Below are positions 1-10,425 of a DNA stretch of 64,000 nucleotides, one piece after another. Origin of the DNA: Enhygromyxa salina (GTDB lineage Bacteria > Myxococcota_A > Polyangia > Nannocystales > Nannocystaceae); assembly GCF_002994635.1 (NCBI RefSeq), contig NZ_PVNL01000118.1, forward strand, positions 161,693 through 225,692, written 5' to 3'. Made by a program: the position numbers and the translations under genes. Position 1 is the first letter of the stretch. Every line of letters starts with the position of its first letter. The notes beneath the pieces are model-generated. The model was not told the origin of the DNA and did not search any database. It was given only the letters and a program-made list of their open reading frames with translations.

Positions 1-2
1 CC

Positions 3-1121
3 TTCGACGCGTCGATGAACCCGGCGGCCAACCTCGGCCTCCAAGATCAGCCGCTCGTGCTCGAGCAGAGCTGCGCCGACGAGGGTCCCGACGAGGTCGA
101 GCCCACGGTCGAGGACGAGCCGAAGAAGCCGAAGGGCCCCAGCAGCCTGCCGCGCGTGTGGATCAACTTGGGCGTCGGCACCGGGTTTGGCATCGCCGGG
201 CTCGGCGGCGGCACGGCCGAGAACACCTATCGCCAATTTTTTCCGGCTGGCTCGCAGGTCTACGGCCCGGCCGAGTCCGGCTGCGCGATCGCCCGCTGGG
301 TCGCCGGCCCGCGCGACGTGCAAGACGTGCCGGCCGCCGAGCTCATCCAGGCGTTCGACAGCTTCGGCGCGCCCGGAACCACCGGCGACATGATGACGGC
401 CTACAACGCCGAGGAGTGCGCCGAGCACCACCCCGTCTCGACCGGGTTTGCGATGGCGCCGTTTCACATCGCGCCCGAGCTGTCGTTTCGCGTGGGCAAG
501 CGCGTGTCGCTGGGCGTGTACGGGCGCCTGCAGGTCGTGACCGGCGCCTCGATGTTCCGCGACGATCCGGGCAAGGATCTGACCACCTCGTTCGCGGAAG
601 ACGTCCGCAACCCCACGCCGGTCGGGGTCAAGCAGACGACCAAATTCACGTGGGCCGTCGGCGCCAAGTTCAAGTACTTCCTCGGCAAGGAAACCTCGAA
701 GTTCAGGCCCTTCGTCGGGGCGTTCGCGGGCGGCGGCGCGGCCCGTCTGCGCGTCAACATGGGCTTCGCCAACGATCGCAACGGCAACAGTATCCCCGAC
801 GACCTCGAGGTCGGAGCCGACACCGATCTCACCGGCACTGGCTGCTACCCAGTGTGGCCCTACAACGGGGCGTGCACGGGCGACCAGACCGACCCCACGA
901 GCGACACCAACCTCGCGGCCAACGTGACGGCGACCGCCAACAGCGCCAACCGCGTTGACGTCGCCCGCATCGGCCCGTTCTTCTTTGGCGCGCTGGTCGG
1001 CTTCAACTATCAGATCGTCAAGAACTTCGCCCTGTTCGGTGAGCTGCACATCGGCGGGTGGCTGCCCAACGACTCGAGCATGCTGATCGACATCACGGTC
1101 GGTCCAGCGATCACCTTCTGA
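3..1121 (+). CDS. Outer-membrane beta-barrel-like protein, C-terminal part (5' truncated by the window)
   Basis: The reading frame is already open at the first bases of the window, upstream of the first in-frame ATG at 15, so the true start probably lies outside. The visible part opens with an acidic, Lys/Pro-rich linker (about residues 20-45). It then shows alternating hydrophobic/polar strands with many Gly and aromatic residues (LGVGTGFGIAG, LSFRVGKRVSLGVYGRL, KFTWAVGAKFKYFLG, FNYQIVKNFALFGELHIGG) and ends in a strand finishing with Phe (VGPAITF), as outer-membrane barrels do. An acidic loop (NDRNGNSIPDDLEVGADTD) resembles a calcium-binding thrombospondin type-3-like segment. Function unknown. 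A porin-like or adventurous-gliding-type barrel is possible. The fold call is inference from pattern. Confidence 0.6.
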   Translation, partial: FDASMNPAANLGLQDQPLVLEQSCADEGPDEVEPTVEDEPKKPKGPSSLPRVWINLGVGTGFGIAGLGGGTAENTYRQFFPAGSQVYGPAESGCAIARWVAGPRDVQDVPAAELIQAFDSFGAPGTTGDMMTAYNAEECAEHHPVSTGFAMAPFHIAPELSFRVGKRVSLGVYGRLQVVTGASMFRDDPGKDLTTSFAEDVRNPTPVGVKQTTKFTWAVGAKFKYFLGKETSKFRPFVGAFAGGGAARLRVNMGFANDRNGNSIPDDLEVGADTDLTGTGCYPVWPYNGACTGDQTDPTSDTNLAANVTATANSANRVDVARIGPFFFGALVGFNYQIVKNFALFGELHIGGWLPNDSSMLIDITVGPAITF

Positions 1122-1197
1122 GCCGACTGGCGGCGGAGCCGGTGAGCCAGGGCCCCGGCTGTCGAGAACGGCGCGGGGCTGCTACCTTCCCGCCCTG

Positions 1198-2196
1198 ATG
1201 CTCGGCGCCATTCCCTACGTCGTCGCCCCCGAGAAGACCTTCGAGTTCGGCAGCGACATCCCGCTGCTCGGCGATCACCTCACGATCGGCGTGTTCGGGA
1301 TCCTCGTGGCGATCGGCGTGCTGCTCGGCATCCAGGTCGCGGTCAAGGTCTACGCCAAGCAAAAGGACCTCGACGAGTGGATGTTCCGCGACCAGATCTT
1401 CTGGGTCCTGGTGTTCGGCTTCGTGATCTCCCACTGGATCTCGGTGCTGTTCTACTTCCCCGAGAAGATCAGCGAGAACCCGTGGGTCCTGCTGATGCTG
1501 TGGAACGGCCTGTCGAGCGTCGGCGGGTTCTTTGGCGCGTTCATCGGCATGAACTGGTTCCTGCGCCGGGAGAAGCAGCCGATCCTCGTCTACGCCGACG
1601 GCAACATGTTCGGGCTGCTGCTCGGCATGTGCTTTGGCCGGCTGTCGTGCGCCCTGGTCCACGACCACCCCGGCAAGATCGTCTCCGCCGACACCTTCGG
1701 CGCGGTCGGGCCGTGGCCATGTCGCTGCCCCACGGGCCGCGCGCTGCCCGAGTGCTGCTCGGCCGCCCAAGAGATCTTCCGCTATGACCTCGGGCTGCTC
1801 GAATTCCTGGTCATCCTCGCGCTGACGCTGTTCGTGTACTTCGTGTGGGACTGGCGAAACGCCCTCCCCGGCAAGCTCACCGGCCTCGTTGCGCTGGTCT
1901 ACGGGCCGGCCCGGTTCTGCTTCGACTTCCTGCGCGCGACCGAGGCCGACAAGATCGCCACGCCAGATGTGCGCTACTTCGGGCTGACCACCGCGCAGTA
2001 CTTCGCGCTGGCGATCTTCGCCGCGGGCGTGTGGCTGTTCTTCCTGCGCAGGCCCAAGCCAGAGGACCTCGACTACGCCCGCGACAGCGAGCGGATCGCC
2101 AAGCGAAACGCCAAGCAGGAGTCCGGCGGCTCAGACGCCAGCGCAGACGCCAGCTCGGATGACGGCCCGCAACCAGAAGCCAAACCAGAGGCGTAG
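1198..2196 (+). CDS. lgt: Prolipoprotein diacylglyceryl transferase-like membrane protein
   Basis: Polytopic inner-membrane protein of 332 residues with at least six hydrophobic helices and a charged Asp/Glu/Ser-rich tail. It aligns with the Lgt family around WNGLSSVGGFFG, CFGRLSCALVHDHPG and YGPARFCFDFLRATEAD, the last corresponding to the family's Arg-containing C-terminal signature. Lgt transfers diacylglycerol from phosphatidylglycerol to the lipobox Cys of prolipoproteins, and this window encodes many lipobox proteins. Residues regarded as important in E. coli Lgt differ: the His of the FHGG motif is Val here, and the Asn of RxGN is Cys, while the Arg is kept. This HDHPG variant may be a delta-proteobacterial/myxobacterial subfamily, or not a canonical Lgt. 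ATG start at 1198 follows a 76-base gap. Confidence 0.8.
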   Translation: MLGAIPYVVAPEKTFEFGSDIPLLGDHLTIGVFGILVAIGVLLGIQVAVKVYAKQKDLDEWMFRDQIFWVLVFGFVISHWISVLFYFPEKISENPWVLLMLWNGLSSVGGFFGAFIGMNWFLRREKQPILVYADGNMFGLLLGMCFGRLSCALVHDHPGKIVSADTFGAVGPWPCRCPTGRALPECCSAAQEIFRYDLGLLEFLVILALTLFVYFVWDWRNALPGKLTGLVALVYGPARFCFDFLRATEADKIATPDVRYFGLTTAQYFALAIFAAGVWLFFLRRPKPEDLDYARDSERIAKRNAKQESGGSDASADASSDDGPQPEAKPEA

Positions 2197-2203
2197 TCAG
2201 CCG

Positions 2204-2262
2204 GCCATCAACAAGCCGTCAACAGGCCATCAACAGGCCATCAACAGGCCATCAACAGGCCA
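2204..2262. repeat. 11-bp direct tandem repeat, about 5.3 copies
   Basis: Units gccatcaacaa, gccgtcaacag, then three identical gccatcaacag, followed by a partial gcca. The array lies between two convergent genes and contains the stop codon of the minus-strand gene (2252-2254). An 11-bp period is close to one helical turn. It fits replication slippage at a gene end or, less likely, a phased protein-binding site. Confidence 0.95.
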
Positions 2263-2746
2263 GGTCGAGCCGCGGTGTCTGATAGCACCCCGGCTCGAGC
2301 CCGAGTGGCGGCGGAATCCGGGCGCTCCACAGCTGCTCGAGCGCGACCGAGATCCCCTCGGCGACCGTCTCGACCAGGAACAGCTTCGCGGGGTGTCGGC
2401 CCCCGCCGAGCTGCTCGACGCTCCTGACCAGGCCAGTCAGTCGGTCGGTCAGATCCCCACACACCACGATCGTCGCCAGCGTGACCTCGCGGGACAGGTT
2501 GACGCTGCTGTGCTCGAACACCCGCTTGCGAACGGCGGCGTCGGGCCACTGTGCCCGGGTCAGATCCGCGATGTGCAGCAACTGCTGCTCCGCCGCCAGC
2601 GCGGCCGCCGCAGTCGCGTCGGACCAGGCGTAGTAGCGATCCATGATCTCCAAGCTGAGCGCCCCGTCCCAGGTCGAGATCAGCACCGGGTGGTGCCGAA
2701 AATCCAGGGCTACCCCGCACTGCTCATCTCGTAGCCAATCAGTCAT
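2252..2746 (-). CDS. Hypothetical cytosolic protein, possibly STAS/SpoIIAA-like
   Basis: 164 residues, no signal peptide or membrane helix. The N-terminal segment (HHPVLISTWDGALSLEIMDRYYAWSD) followed by alternating hydrophobic strands and helices (LLHIADLTRA, EVTLATIVVCGDLTDRLTGLVRSVE, AKLFLVETVAEGISVALEQLW) suggests an alpha/beta fold. It resembles the small SpoIIAA/STAS-type proteins common in myxobacteria, but no diagnostic motif is visible. The gene is monocistronic between convergent lgt and the glpX operon. Its last codon and stop lie inside an 11-bp tandem repeat, so its C-terminus may vary between strains. ATG at 2746. Confidence 0.6.
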   Translation of the reverse strand: MTDWLRDEQCGVALDFRHHPVLISTWDGALSLEIMDRYYAWSDATAAAALAAEQQLLHIADLTRAQWPDAAVRKRVFEHSSVNLSREVTLATIVVCGDLTDRLTGLVRSVEQLGGGRHPAKLFLVETVAEGISVALEQLWSARIPPPLGLEPGCYQTPRLDLAC

Positions 2747-2839
2747 GCCTGCCTGACCAGGCTATGCGATCCCCGCACCTGTCTCAACGACCACAATCGC
2801 GGATCAACTAGCCAGAGTGCCTATCGCGCACCGGTCACA

Positions 2840-3826
2840 TCAATCATGGACGGGGAGGTGGTCGAGCAGCGTCGAGGTCTCGAACCGCCGGATCGTGCCC
2901 GTATCGCTGCGCAGCGCCAAGCTGCTGACGTGGGTCCGGAGCCCGACCTTGCGGATCCCAGCCAGGATCGGCCCGTCGGTCACCCCCGATGCAACGAAGA
3001 AGCACGGTCCGCTGACCAGATCGGTGTGACGCAGCAGTCGATCGGGGTCCCGCATCCCCATCCCCAGCGCACGCTGGCGCTCGCCGGGGTTGCGAAACTC
3101 GAGGCGACCCTCGAACACGCCGCCGAGGCAGCGCAGCGCAGCGGCGGACAGCACCCCTTCGGGCGCGCCGCCCTTGCCGATGAACATGTCGATCCCGCTG
3201 TGCGGCAGCCCGGTCGCGACGCTGGGGTTGACGTCGCCATCGGTGATCAAGCGGACGCTGGCCCCGGCGCCGCGCAGCTCGGCGACCAGCGCGTCGTGGC
3301 GCGGCCGCTCGAGCACGACCACGACCACGTCGCCGGGCTGCTTGTTCTTGGCCTCGGCCAGATCGAGCACGTTCTGAGCCGGGCTCTTGTCGAGCGTGAC
3401 CACGCCGACCCCCTCCGGCCCGGCCGCGATCTTGTACATGTACGTGTCGGGCGCGTTGAGCAGACCCCCGCGCGGAGCGATCGCCAGCACGGCCAGCGCC
3501 CCCGGCTTCCCGCTCGCGCACAGGTTGGTGCCCTCGAGCGGATCCACGGCGATGTCGACCTCGGGCAGCTCCTCGTCCTTGGGGCCGACCTTCTCGCCGA
3601 TGTAGAGCATCGGCGCCTCGTCGCGCTCGCCCTCGCCGATCACGATGGTCCCGCGCGCGGGCACCTTGTCGAACGCGCGGCGCATGGCCTCGACCGCCAG
3701 CGAGTCCGCGTCTTCTTTGCGACCGGCGCCGATCAAGCGCGAGCACGCGATCGCGGCGGCCTCGGTCACCCGCACGTACTCGAGCAGCAGCTTGCGGTCC
3801 ATCTTTCGCGGTGTCTCGTCACTCAT
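2840..3826 (-). CDS. glpX: Fructose-1,6-bisphosphatase class II
   Basis: 328 residues, usual for GlpX. It hydrolyses fructose 1,6-bisphosphate to fructose 6-phosphate in gluconeogenesis, with a divalent metal. Seen: the acidic metal/substrate motifs GEGERDEAPML and VDPLEGTN, the downstream ITDGDV motif and SGIDMFIGKGGAPEGVLSAAAL typical of the family. The start is ATG 3826, which overlaps the stop of the upstream thioesterase by four bases (ATGA). The frame stays open upstream only because it shadows that gene. It is the last gene of a hom - thioesterase - glpX operon. Enolase, another central glycolytic/gluconeogenic enzyme, is transcribed divergently from the operon head. Confidence 0.95.
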   Translation of the reverse strand: MSDETPRKMDRKLLLEYVRVTEAAAIACSRLIGAGRKEDADSLAVEAMRRAFDKVPARGTIVIGEGERDEAPMLYIGEKVGPKDEELPEVDIAVDPLEGTNLCASGKPGALAVLAIAPRGGLLNAPDTYMYKIAAGPEGVGVVTLDKSPAQNVLDLAEAKNKQPGDVVVVVLERPRHDALVAELRGAGASVRLITDGDVNPSVATGLPHSGIDMFIGKGGAPEGVLSAAALRCLGGVFEGRLEFRNPGERQRALGMGMRDPDRLLRHTDLVSGPCFFVASGVTDGPILAGIRKVGLRTHVSSLALRSDTGTIRRFETSTLLDHLPVHD

Positions 3827-4313
3827 GCCGATGTCCCTTCGTGATCGCTCATGTACGCCTCGAGTATGTCGTAGACCGGTTCGGGTAGGCGTGTCGCGCG
3901 ACGTTCTTGCATGTTCAGGCAGCCATGGAAGGTCTGGGCGTAGAGCAGCACCAGCGGGTCCGGGCCGGCGAAGGCGTGCCGGTCGCCGGGCTGCACGCTG
4001 AGCCGATACACGAAGTGCAGCCGCGCGAACGAGAGCTTGGCGAGCCCGACCTCGACGCTCACGATGTCGTCGTAGAGCGCGGGTGCCAGATAGCTGACCG
4101 ACAGATCGATCACGGGCAGCCCGACCCCCATCCGCTCGAGGTCCGAGTACGCGAACCCCAGTTCGCGGATAAACTCGACCCGGGCGTGCTCGAGGTAGCG
4201 CAGGTAGGTCCCGTGATAGACCACGCCCATGAGATCGGTGTCGGCGTAGATCACCCGGATCTGCGCGGCGCGGCGCAGCGGGACCTCCGGTGGGTGGGCG
4301 AGGCGTCGCGCCA

Positions 4314-4314
<1 letters not shown>
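3823..4314 (-). CDS. YbgC-like acyl-CoA thioesterase (4HBT hotdog fold)
   Basis: 163 residues. The active-site region reads VIYADTDLMGVVYHGTYLRYLEHAR, the 4-hydroxybenzoyl-CoA thioesterase/YbgC signature: Asp of the D-xx-G-VVYH motif is the catalytic acid, and the long helix begins at HGTYLRY. The rest has the hotdog-fold strand pattern (VSVEVGLAKLSFARLHFVYRL). These cytosolic enzymes cleave short-chain or phospholipid-derived acyl-CoAs or acyl-ACP. The usual genomic partner, the tol-pal cluster, is not present here. Its ATG at 4314 shares one base with the hom stop (TGATG), and its own stop overlaps the glpX start, so all three genes are probably translationally coupled. Confidence 0.9.
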
Positions 4315-5651
<1,337 letters not shown>

Positions 5652-5823
5652 CGGCGCGGACGGTAGCCGGGCCCGCCAGCACCCGTCAAACCCGGAGACG
5701 GGCGGAAAACCCATTCTTCCGTGGTCATGGGCGGCGCGGAACCGGGCGCGCTCGGGTGGATGCGCCATCGCAAACGACGCGCTACCCTCCGCCGGACCGC
5801 GCGACCACTCGCGCCCTCCTCTC

Positions 5824-7113
5824 ATGAGCACCATCGTCTCCGTTCACGCCCGCGAGATCCTCGACAGCCGAGGCAACCCAACCATCGAGGTCGAGGTCAC
5901 CACCGAGTTCGGCAACTTCGGCCGGGCCGCCGTCCCGTCCGGGGCCAGCACGGGCGAGCACGAAGCTCACGAGCTGCGCGACGGCGACGAGACCCGGTAC
6001 CTTGGCAAGGGCGTGACCACGGCCGTCGCCAACGTCAACGACACGCTGGCCCCGTCGATCGAGGGGCTCGAGGTTGGCGACCAAAACCAGATCGATCGAG
6101 TCCTGTGCGAGATCGATGGGACCCCCAACAAGTCCCGGCTCGGCGCCAACGCGCTGCTCGGGGTCTCGCTCGCGTGCGCCCGCGCGGCCGCCGAAGACGC
6201 CGGCTTGCCGCTGTTTCGCTACCTCGGCGGGACCCAGTGCCGCACCCTGCCGATCCCGCTGATGAACGTCATCAACGGGGGCGCGCACGCGGACAACAAC
6301 CTCGACTTCCAGGAGACCATGCTGGTCCCGTTCGGCTTCGATCGCTTCAGCGACGCGCTGCGGGCCGGCGTCGAGATCTTCCATACCCTCAAGCAGCAGC
6401 TCAAGGAACGCGGCAAGGTCACCGCGGTCGGCGACGAAGGTGGCTTCGCGCCCAGCCTGCAGAGCAACGCCGAGGCGCTCGAGACCCTGATGACGGCGAT
6501 CCGCGGGGCCGGCTACGAGCCTGGCAAGCAGATCGGCCTCGCCCTGGACGTCGCCGCCAGCGAGTTCTACGACAAGACCAAGCAAAAATACGTGCTGTCG
6601 GGCGAGGGCGGGCGCGAGCTGTCGTCGGCCGAGCTCGTCGATCTCTACGCCGATCTGTGCGCCAAGTACCCGCTGGTCTCGATCGAAGACGGCATGGACG
6701 AGAACGACTGGACCGGCTGGAAGCAGCTCACGGATCGGCTGGGGGCGACCACTCAGCTAGTTGGCGACGACCTGTTCGTGACCAACAAGACCCGCCTGCA
6801 GCGGGGCATCAATGAAGGGGTCGCCAACGCGCTGCTGGTCAAGGTCAACCAGATCGGCACGCTCAGCGAGACCCTCGAGGCCATGCGCGTCGCCCATCGC
6901 AGCGGCTACCGCTGCGTGGTCTCGCACCGCAGCGGCGAGACCAGCGACACCTTCATCGCGGACCTCGCTGTCGCAACCGAGGCCGGGCAGATCAAGACCG
7001 GCAGCGCCTCACGGGCGGATCGCACGGAGAAGTACAACCAGCTGCTGCGCCTCGAGGAGCTGCTGGGCGCCGACGCGGAGTACCGCGGCCGGTCGATCTT
7101 CGCGGCTCGCTGA
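5824..7113 (+). CDS. eno: Enolase (phosphopyruvate hydratase)
   Basis: 429 residues, matching the 430-residue bacterial enolase. Interconverts 2-phosphoglycerate and phosphoenolpyruvate. Conserved landmarks: ILDSRGNPTIEVEV at the N-terminus, the SGASTGEHEA loop, GGAHADNNLDFQE, VGDEGGFAP, the metal ligands in LALDVAASEFY and SIEDGMDENDW, LVGDDLFVTN, VKVNQIGTLSETLEA, and the signature VVSHRSGETSDTFIADLAV. The ATG at 5824 is chosen because it begins the canonical MSTIVSVHAREIL. The frame is open upstream only as antisense of hom. Transcribed divergently from hom with about 170 bases between starts, which must hold both promoters. Confidence 0.98.
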   Translation: MSTIVSVHAREILDSRGNPTIEVEVTTEFGNFGRAAVPSGASTGEHEAHELRDGDETRYLGKGVTTAVANVNDTLAPSIEGLEVGDQNQIDRVLCEIDGTPNKSRLGANALLGVSLACARAAAEDAGLPLFRYLGGTQCRTLPIPLMNVINGGAHADNNLDFQETMLVPFGFDRFSDALRAGVEIFHTLKQQLKERGKVTAVGDEGGFAPSLQSNAEALETLMTAIRGAGYEPGKQIGLALDVAASEFYDKTKQKYVLSGEGGRELSSAELVDLYADLCAKYPLVSIEDGMDENDWTGWKQLTDRLGATTQLVGDDLFVTNKTRLQRGINEGVANALLVKVNQIGTLSETLEAMRVAHRSGYRCVVSHRSGETSDTFIADLAVATEAGQIKTGSASRADRTEKYNQLLRLEELLGADAEYRGRSIFAAR

Positions 7114-7143
7114 GCACCACCCACGCCCACGCACAGATACGGC

Positions 7144-8961
7144 ATGACGCTGCGCATCCTCGCTCCGTTGCTGATCCCCCTGTTGAGCGTGGGGCTGGCG
7201 TCGCCGTGGGACGTGAGCGGCCTGAACATGAAGCCGCTCCCGCCCAACGTCGCGGGTGGCGTGTCCGACCCCACCACGACCGACGCCGACGCCGACGCCG
7301 ACGCCGACGACGATCCAGATGGGGCAGACGAGGCCGACGCCGCTGACGAGCCCGACGCCGCTGACGAGCTTGACGCCGCCGCTGCGACCCCCCAGCAGAT
7401 CATCGACGTCGTGCTTCCCTGTGGCCTCCGGGTGATCACCGCCAAGGACGCGAGCTTGCCGGTCGCCGCGGTCGTGCTCGCGCTCGAGCTCGGCACCCGC
7501 GACGATCCCGACAACCTCCCCGGGTTGATCCACGCCCTCGCCTACCACCTTCAGCAGGGCAACCGCGAGCTCGCGCCCGGTGAGGCGATCGCCACCGCCC
7601 ACGACGTCGGCGGGCTCGCGGCCATGGCCGTCGGCGTCGCGCAGGTCCGGTTCGAATCGCTAGTCCCGATCTCGCGCCTCGATCAACAGCTGCGGGTCGA
7701 AGCGCTGCGGCTGCGGGCGCCCAACACCGGCCGCGAGCTGTGGCTCAAGTCGCTCAGCTACGCGCGCGGCGACGACCGGGTGAAGCACCTGGTCCCCCCG
7801 GAGGCCGCCGCGGCCGCGTGGCAGGATCCCGGCATGGCCCACGACGGCCGCGTGGTCGCGCAGGCGCTCGGCGACATGCTCGATCAGGGGGTCGGCGCTC
7901 AGCTCTCGCGCTTCTACGACTACCGCCTCGCGACCCTGGTCGTGGTCGGGCCCGACGAGCCCGAGGCCCTGCTCGAGCGGGTCGAGCCGCTGTTCGCCGA
8001 TCTACCCGCGCGCCCGCGCAAGCCGATCGCCGCGGCCGTGACCCCGCCGGCCACGGGCGCGGCGCCACGCGTCGTCCGGGTCCCTCGCCAAAAAGGCGAC
8101 AGCATGGTGTGGGCGGTCCCCGGCGACCTCAGCGCCCGGGCCTGGGCCCAGGTGTTGTGCGGCACCCTCAATCGCCAGCAGCAGGGCAGCGACGATCCTG
8201 GAAAGGCCCGGGTCCGATGCACCTACGCCGATGATCCCCGGCGTCCGCTGTTGGTGTTGCGCGCCGCCGGGTACGAGCCGGCCGTGGGTCCCGAGCCGCT
8301 GATCGCCGCGCGCCTGGCCCGGATCAGCGCCGTCGCGACTTCGCCCGCGGTCGAGCCCGAGCTCGCTCAGCTGATCGAGTCGCAGCGCGTGCGGATCGAG
8401 ACCGACCTCAGCTTTGATCTGCGCGCGCCCTTCGAGCTCGCCAGCCACCTCGCCAGCGCGGGTGAGCGACGAAACCCAAAGAGCGCGGGCTCGCCTGGGC
8501 GGCCGCGCGACGAGGTGCTGGGCTTGCCGCTCGCGCGCCCGAGCGCCGCGGAGGCCGACGGGCTTGGGCCGTCGGCGGACCCGGTCGCGCCGGTCGCAGC
8601 GCCCGGCTCCGAGGGACCACCTGCGAGCGCGCCCACTGGCGAGGCCCAGGCCAGCTTGCCCGAGTCCGCCGCGACCTTGGCCGCGTCGATCCCCGAGCTG
8701 CTCGACACGCGCCGCGCGGTGTTGCTGCTCGATCCCGATCAAGACGTCCCCCCGCCGGCCCACGACAGCGCACCGAGCCCACCAGCCGACGGCGCGCCTC
8801 AGCCGGGCGCGAAGCCAGCTCCGGCGACGGGTGGCCCCGCCGGCAAGCAGCCCGCCGCCGACAAGCAGCCCGCCGCCGACAAGCAGCCCGCCGCCGACAA
8901 GCAGCCTGCCGACAAAAAGCCCGCCGACAAAAACGAGACAGCGGCCGGGGGCGACGCGTGA
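7144..8961 (+). CDS. Secreted M16-like peptidase homologue, probably non-catalytic
   Basis: 605 residues. N-terminal signal peptide (ILAPLLIPLLSVGLASP), then an Asp/Ala-rich linker (about 45-80, repeated DADADA and DAADEP units) and an M16-type domain starting at VLPCGLRVITAKDASLPVAAVVLALELGTRDD. Where M16 proteases carry the inverted zinc motif HxxEH, this protein has LIHALAYHLQQG: both His are roughly in place but the catalytic Glu is missing, so it is likely a pseudopeptidase. The C-terminus has four near-identical Lys-Gln-Pro-Ala-Ala-Asp repeats, probably wall-spanning or periplasmic linker. The stop overlaps the GTG start of the next gene (GTGA), so the two form a unit, like two-subunit bacterial M16 pairs in which one partner is inactive. 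Confidence 0.7.
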   Translation: MTLRILAPLLIPLLSVGLASPWDVSGLNMKPLPPNVAGGVSDPTTTDADADADADDDPDGADEADAADEPDAADELDAAAATPQQIIDVVLPCGLRVITAKDASLPVAAVVLALELGTRDDPDNLPGLIHALAYHLQQGNRELAPGEAIATAHDVGGLAAMAVGVAQVRFESLVPISRLDQQLRVEALRLRAPNTGRELWLKSLSYARGDDRVKHLVPPEAAAAAWQDPGMAHDGRVVAQALGDMLDQGVGAQLSRFYDYRLATLVVVGPDEPEALLERVEPLFADLPARPRKPIAAAVTPPATGAAPRVVRVPRQKGDSMVWAVPGDLSARAWAQVLCGTLNRQQQGSDDPGKARVRCTYADDPRRPLLVLRAAGYEPAVGPEPLIAARLARISAVATSPAVEPELAQLIESQRVRIETDLSFDLRAPFELASHLASAGERRNPKSAGSPGRPRDEVLGLPLARPSAAEADGLGPSADPVAPVAAPGSEGPPASAPTGEAQASLPESAATLAASIPELLDTRRAVLLLDPDQDVPPPAHDSAPSPPADGAPQPGAKPAPATGGPAGKQPAADKQPAADKQPAADKQPADKKPADKNETAAGGDA

Positions 8962-10409
8962 GCCGCTGGGCGAGGACCCGCGCGGCCCTGGTGGTGGGCG
9001 TCGCCGTCGTCGGTGGGCTCACCGGGGGCTGCCGCTGCAACAAGGAGACCCTCGCGCCGATCGTGTTCGAGACCGGCAGCGATCGTGAGCCGGTCGATCC
9101 CAACAGCGTGCTCGCTCCCCCGTGGGAGCCGCCGCTCGTGGCCCAGCTCGACAACGGCGCGGTCATGCACTGGCTGCGCGAGACCGACAGCCCGGCGTTC
9201 CACGTGCGCGTGCTGCTGCCCACCGCGGTCGACGCTGACAAGCTCAGCGCCGCCGCGACCACGGCCGCGCTCGAGGCGATCGAGCTGCGCTTGTCGGCCC
9301 GGCTGCGGCGCATCTTCGACGCCCGACTCGAGCTGAGCAGCCGCCCGGGTCGGGTCGAGATCGCCATCCACGGACGTGACGCCGACGCCGAAGAGCTGCT
9401 CGCCGCGCTCGCCAGCACCTTCGCCGACGCCGGCAACCCCAAGCTGCTCGCCATCGCCCAGGGCAAGGTCTTGGCCCGACACCGCGAGGCTGGCCCCTCG
9501 GCGCTCGCTGCTGCCGCGCTCGCGAGCAAGCTGCTCGACCACCCGCTCGCGCACGAGTACGCGTCCAAGCAAGACCTGCTGGATCTGTCCAAGAACCGGC
9601 TCGAGAAGGGCTGGTCGCTGCTCACCGATCCCCGCGACGCCGTGGTCTTGGTTCACTCGGGCCGCAGCCCCGCGGACGAGGGTATGAGCGAGGCGGTGGC
9701 CCGGCTCGGCACCCGCTGGAAAGCCCCGATCGGGTTTGGATCCGGCAAGCCCAACGTCACCGACCGCCTGCGCGCGCCGGCTCCCAAGCGGATCGCCGAC
9801 ACCTTCTTGCTGACCGAGCAAGCGCCGGCCAGCCTGTCCTTTCACCCTGGCAAGCCCGAGCGCGGCAACCGGGCGGTCGTCATGATCGGCCGGGTGATCC
9901 CGACGCCGACCATCGAGTCGCGCACGCTCGCGCGCCTGTGTCAGCGGCTGTTGCAAGAGGAGCTCGACGTCCGCCTGCTCGTCGCCGGCCCGATCAGCAT
10001 CCTCGCGATCAAAGTCCGCGTGTCGTCGACCGACCCGGTCGCGAGCTTGCAGCGCATCATCGCCCGCATGCAGGTGTTCAACGCCACGCCGCAGCCGCGC
10101 GAGCGACTCGAGCAGGCCGCCAACTTGTGGCTCGGCGCCCGCGTGGTCGAGGCCAGCTTGTCGGGCGAAGACTGGACCTCGCTGTGGAGCGAGTCGATCG
10201 ACCTCGCGGGCAACGACAGGGAGATCTTCGTCGCCCTCGCCCGGGACGCGCAGGGCATGCTCGAGCTCGAGCCCGAGCAGGTTCAGGCCTACATGGCCGA
10301 GTGGTTTGATCCCCAAGCCGGCCAGCCCGGCTGGATGTGGGCCGCCGCTGGGGTCGATGACACATTTCGGGACAAGCTCGCCGCCTCGATTCGGCTGGTC
10401 GAGCAATGA
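8958..10409 (+). CDS. M16-like lipoprotein, partner of the preceding gene
   Basis: 483 residues, GTG start overlapping the previous stop by four bases. Signal peptide with lipobox GLTGGC (Cys about 25), so a lipid-anchored periplasmic or outer-membrane protein. The region VAQLDNGAVMHWLRETDSPAFHVRVLLPTAV corresponds to the first strands of M16 domains, and LARHREAGPSALAAAALASKLLDHPLAHEY to the helical part. No HxxEH zinc motif is visible, so this member also seems non-catalytic or highly diverged. With the upstream gene it probably forms a heteromeric M16-like complex in the envelope. Substrate unknown. It converges on a small lipoprotein gene 16 bases downstream. Confidence 0.65.
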   Translation: MSRWARTRAALVVGVAVVGGLTGGCRCNKETLAPIVFETGSDREPVDPNSVLAPPWEPPLVAQLDNGAVMHWLRETDSPAFHVRVLLPTAVDADKLSAAATTAALEAIELRLSARLRRIFDARLELSSRPGRVEIAIHGRDADAEELLAALASTFADAGNPKLLAIAQGKVLARHREAGPSALAAAALASKLLDHPLAHEYASKQDLLDLSKNRLEKGWSLLTDPRDAVVLVHSGRSPADEGMSEAVARLGTRWKAPIGFGSGKPNVTDRLRAPAPKRIADTFLLTEQAPASLSFHPGKPERGNRAVVMIGRVIPTPTIESRTLARLCQRLLQEELDVRLLVAGPISILAIKVRVSSTDPVASLQRIIARMQVFNATPQPRERLEQAANLWLGARVVEASLSGEDWTSLWSESIDLAGNDREIFVALARDAQGMLELEPEQVQAYMAEWFDPQAGQPGWMWAAAGVDDTFRDKLAASIRLVEQ

Positions 10410-10425
10410 CGGCCTGTACGCCTGA

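Noticed and set aside
2204..2262. Tandem repeats considered as CRISPR arrays
   Set aside because: Units of 8-12 bp without unique spacers of constant length; no cas genes in the window.
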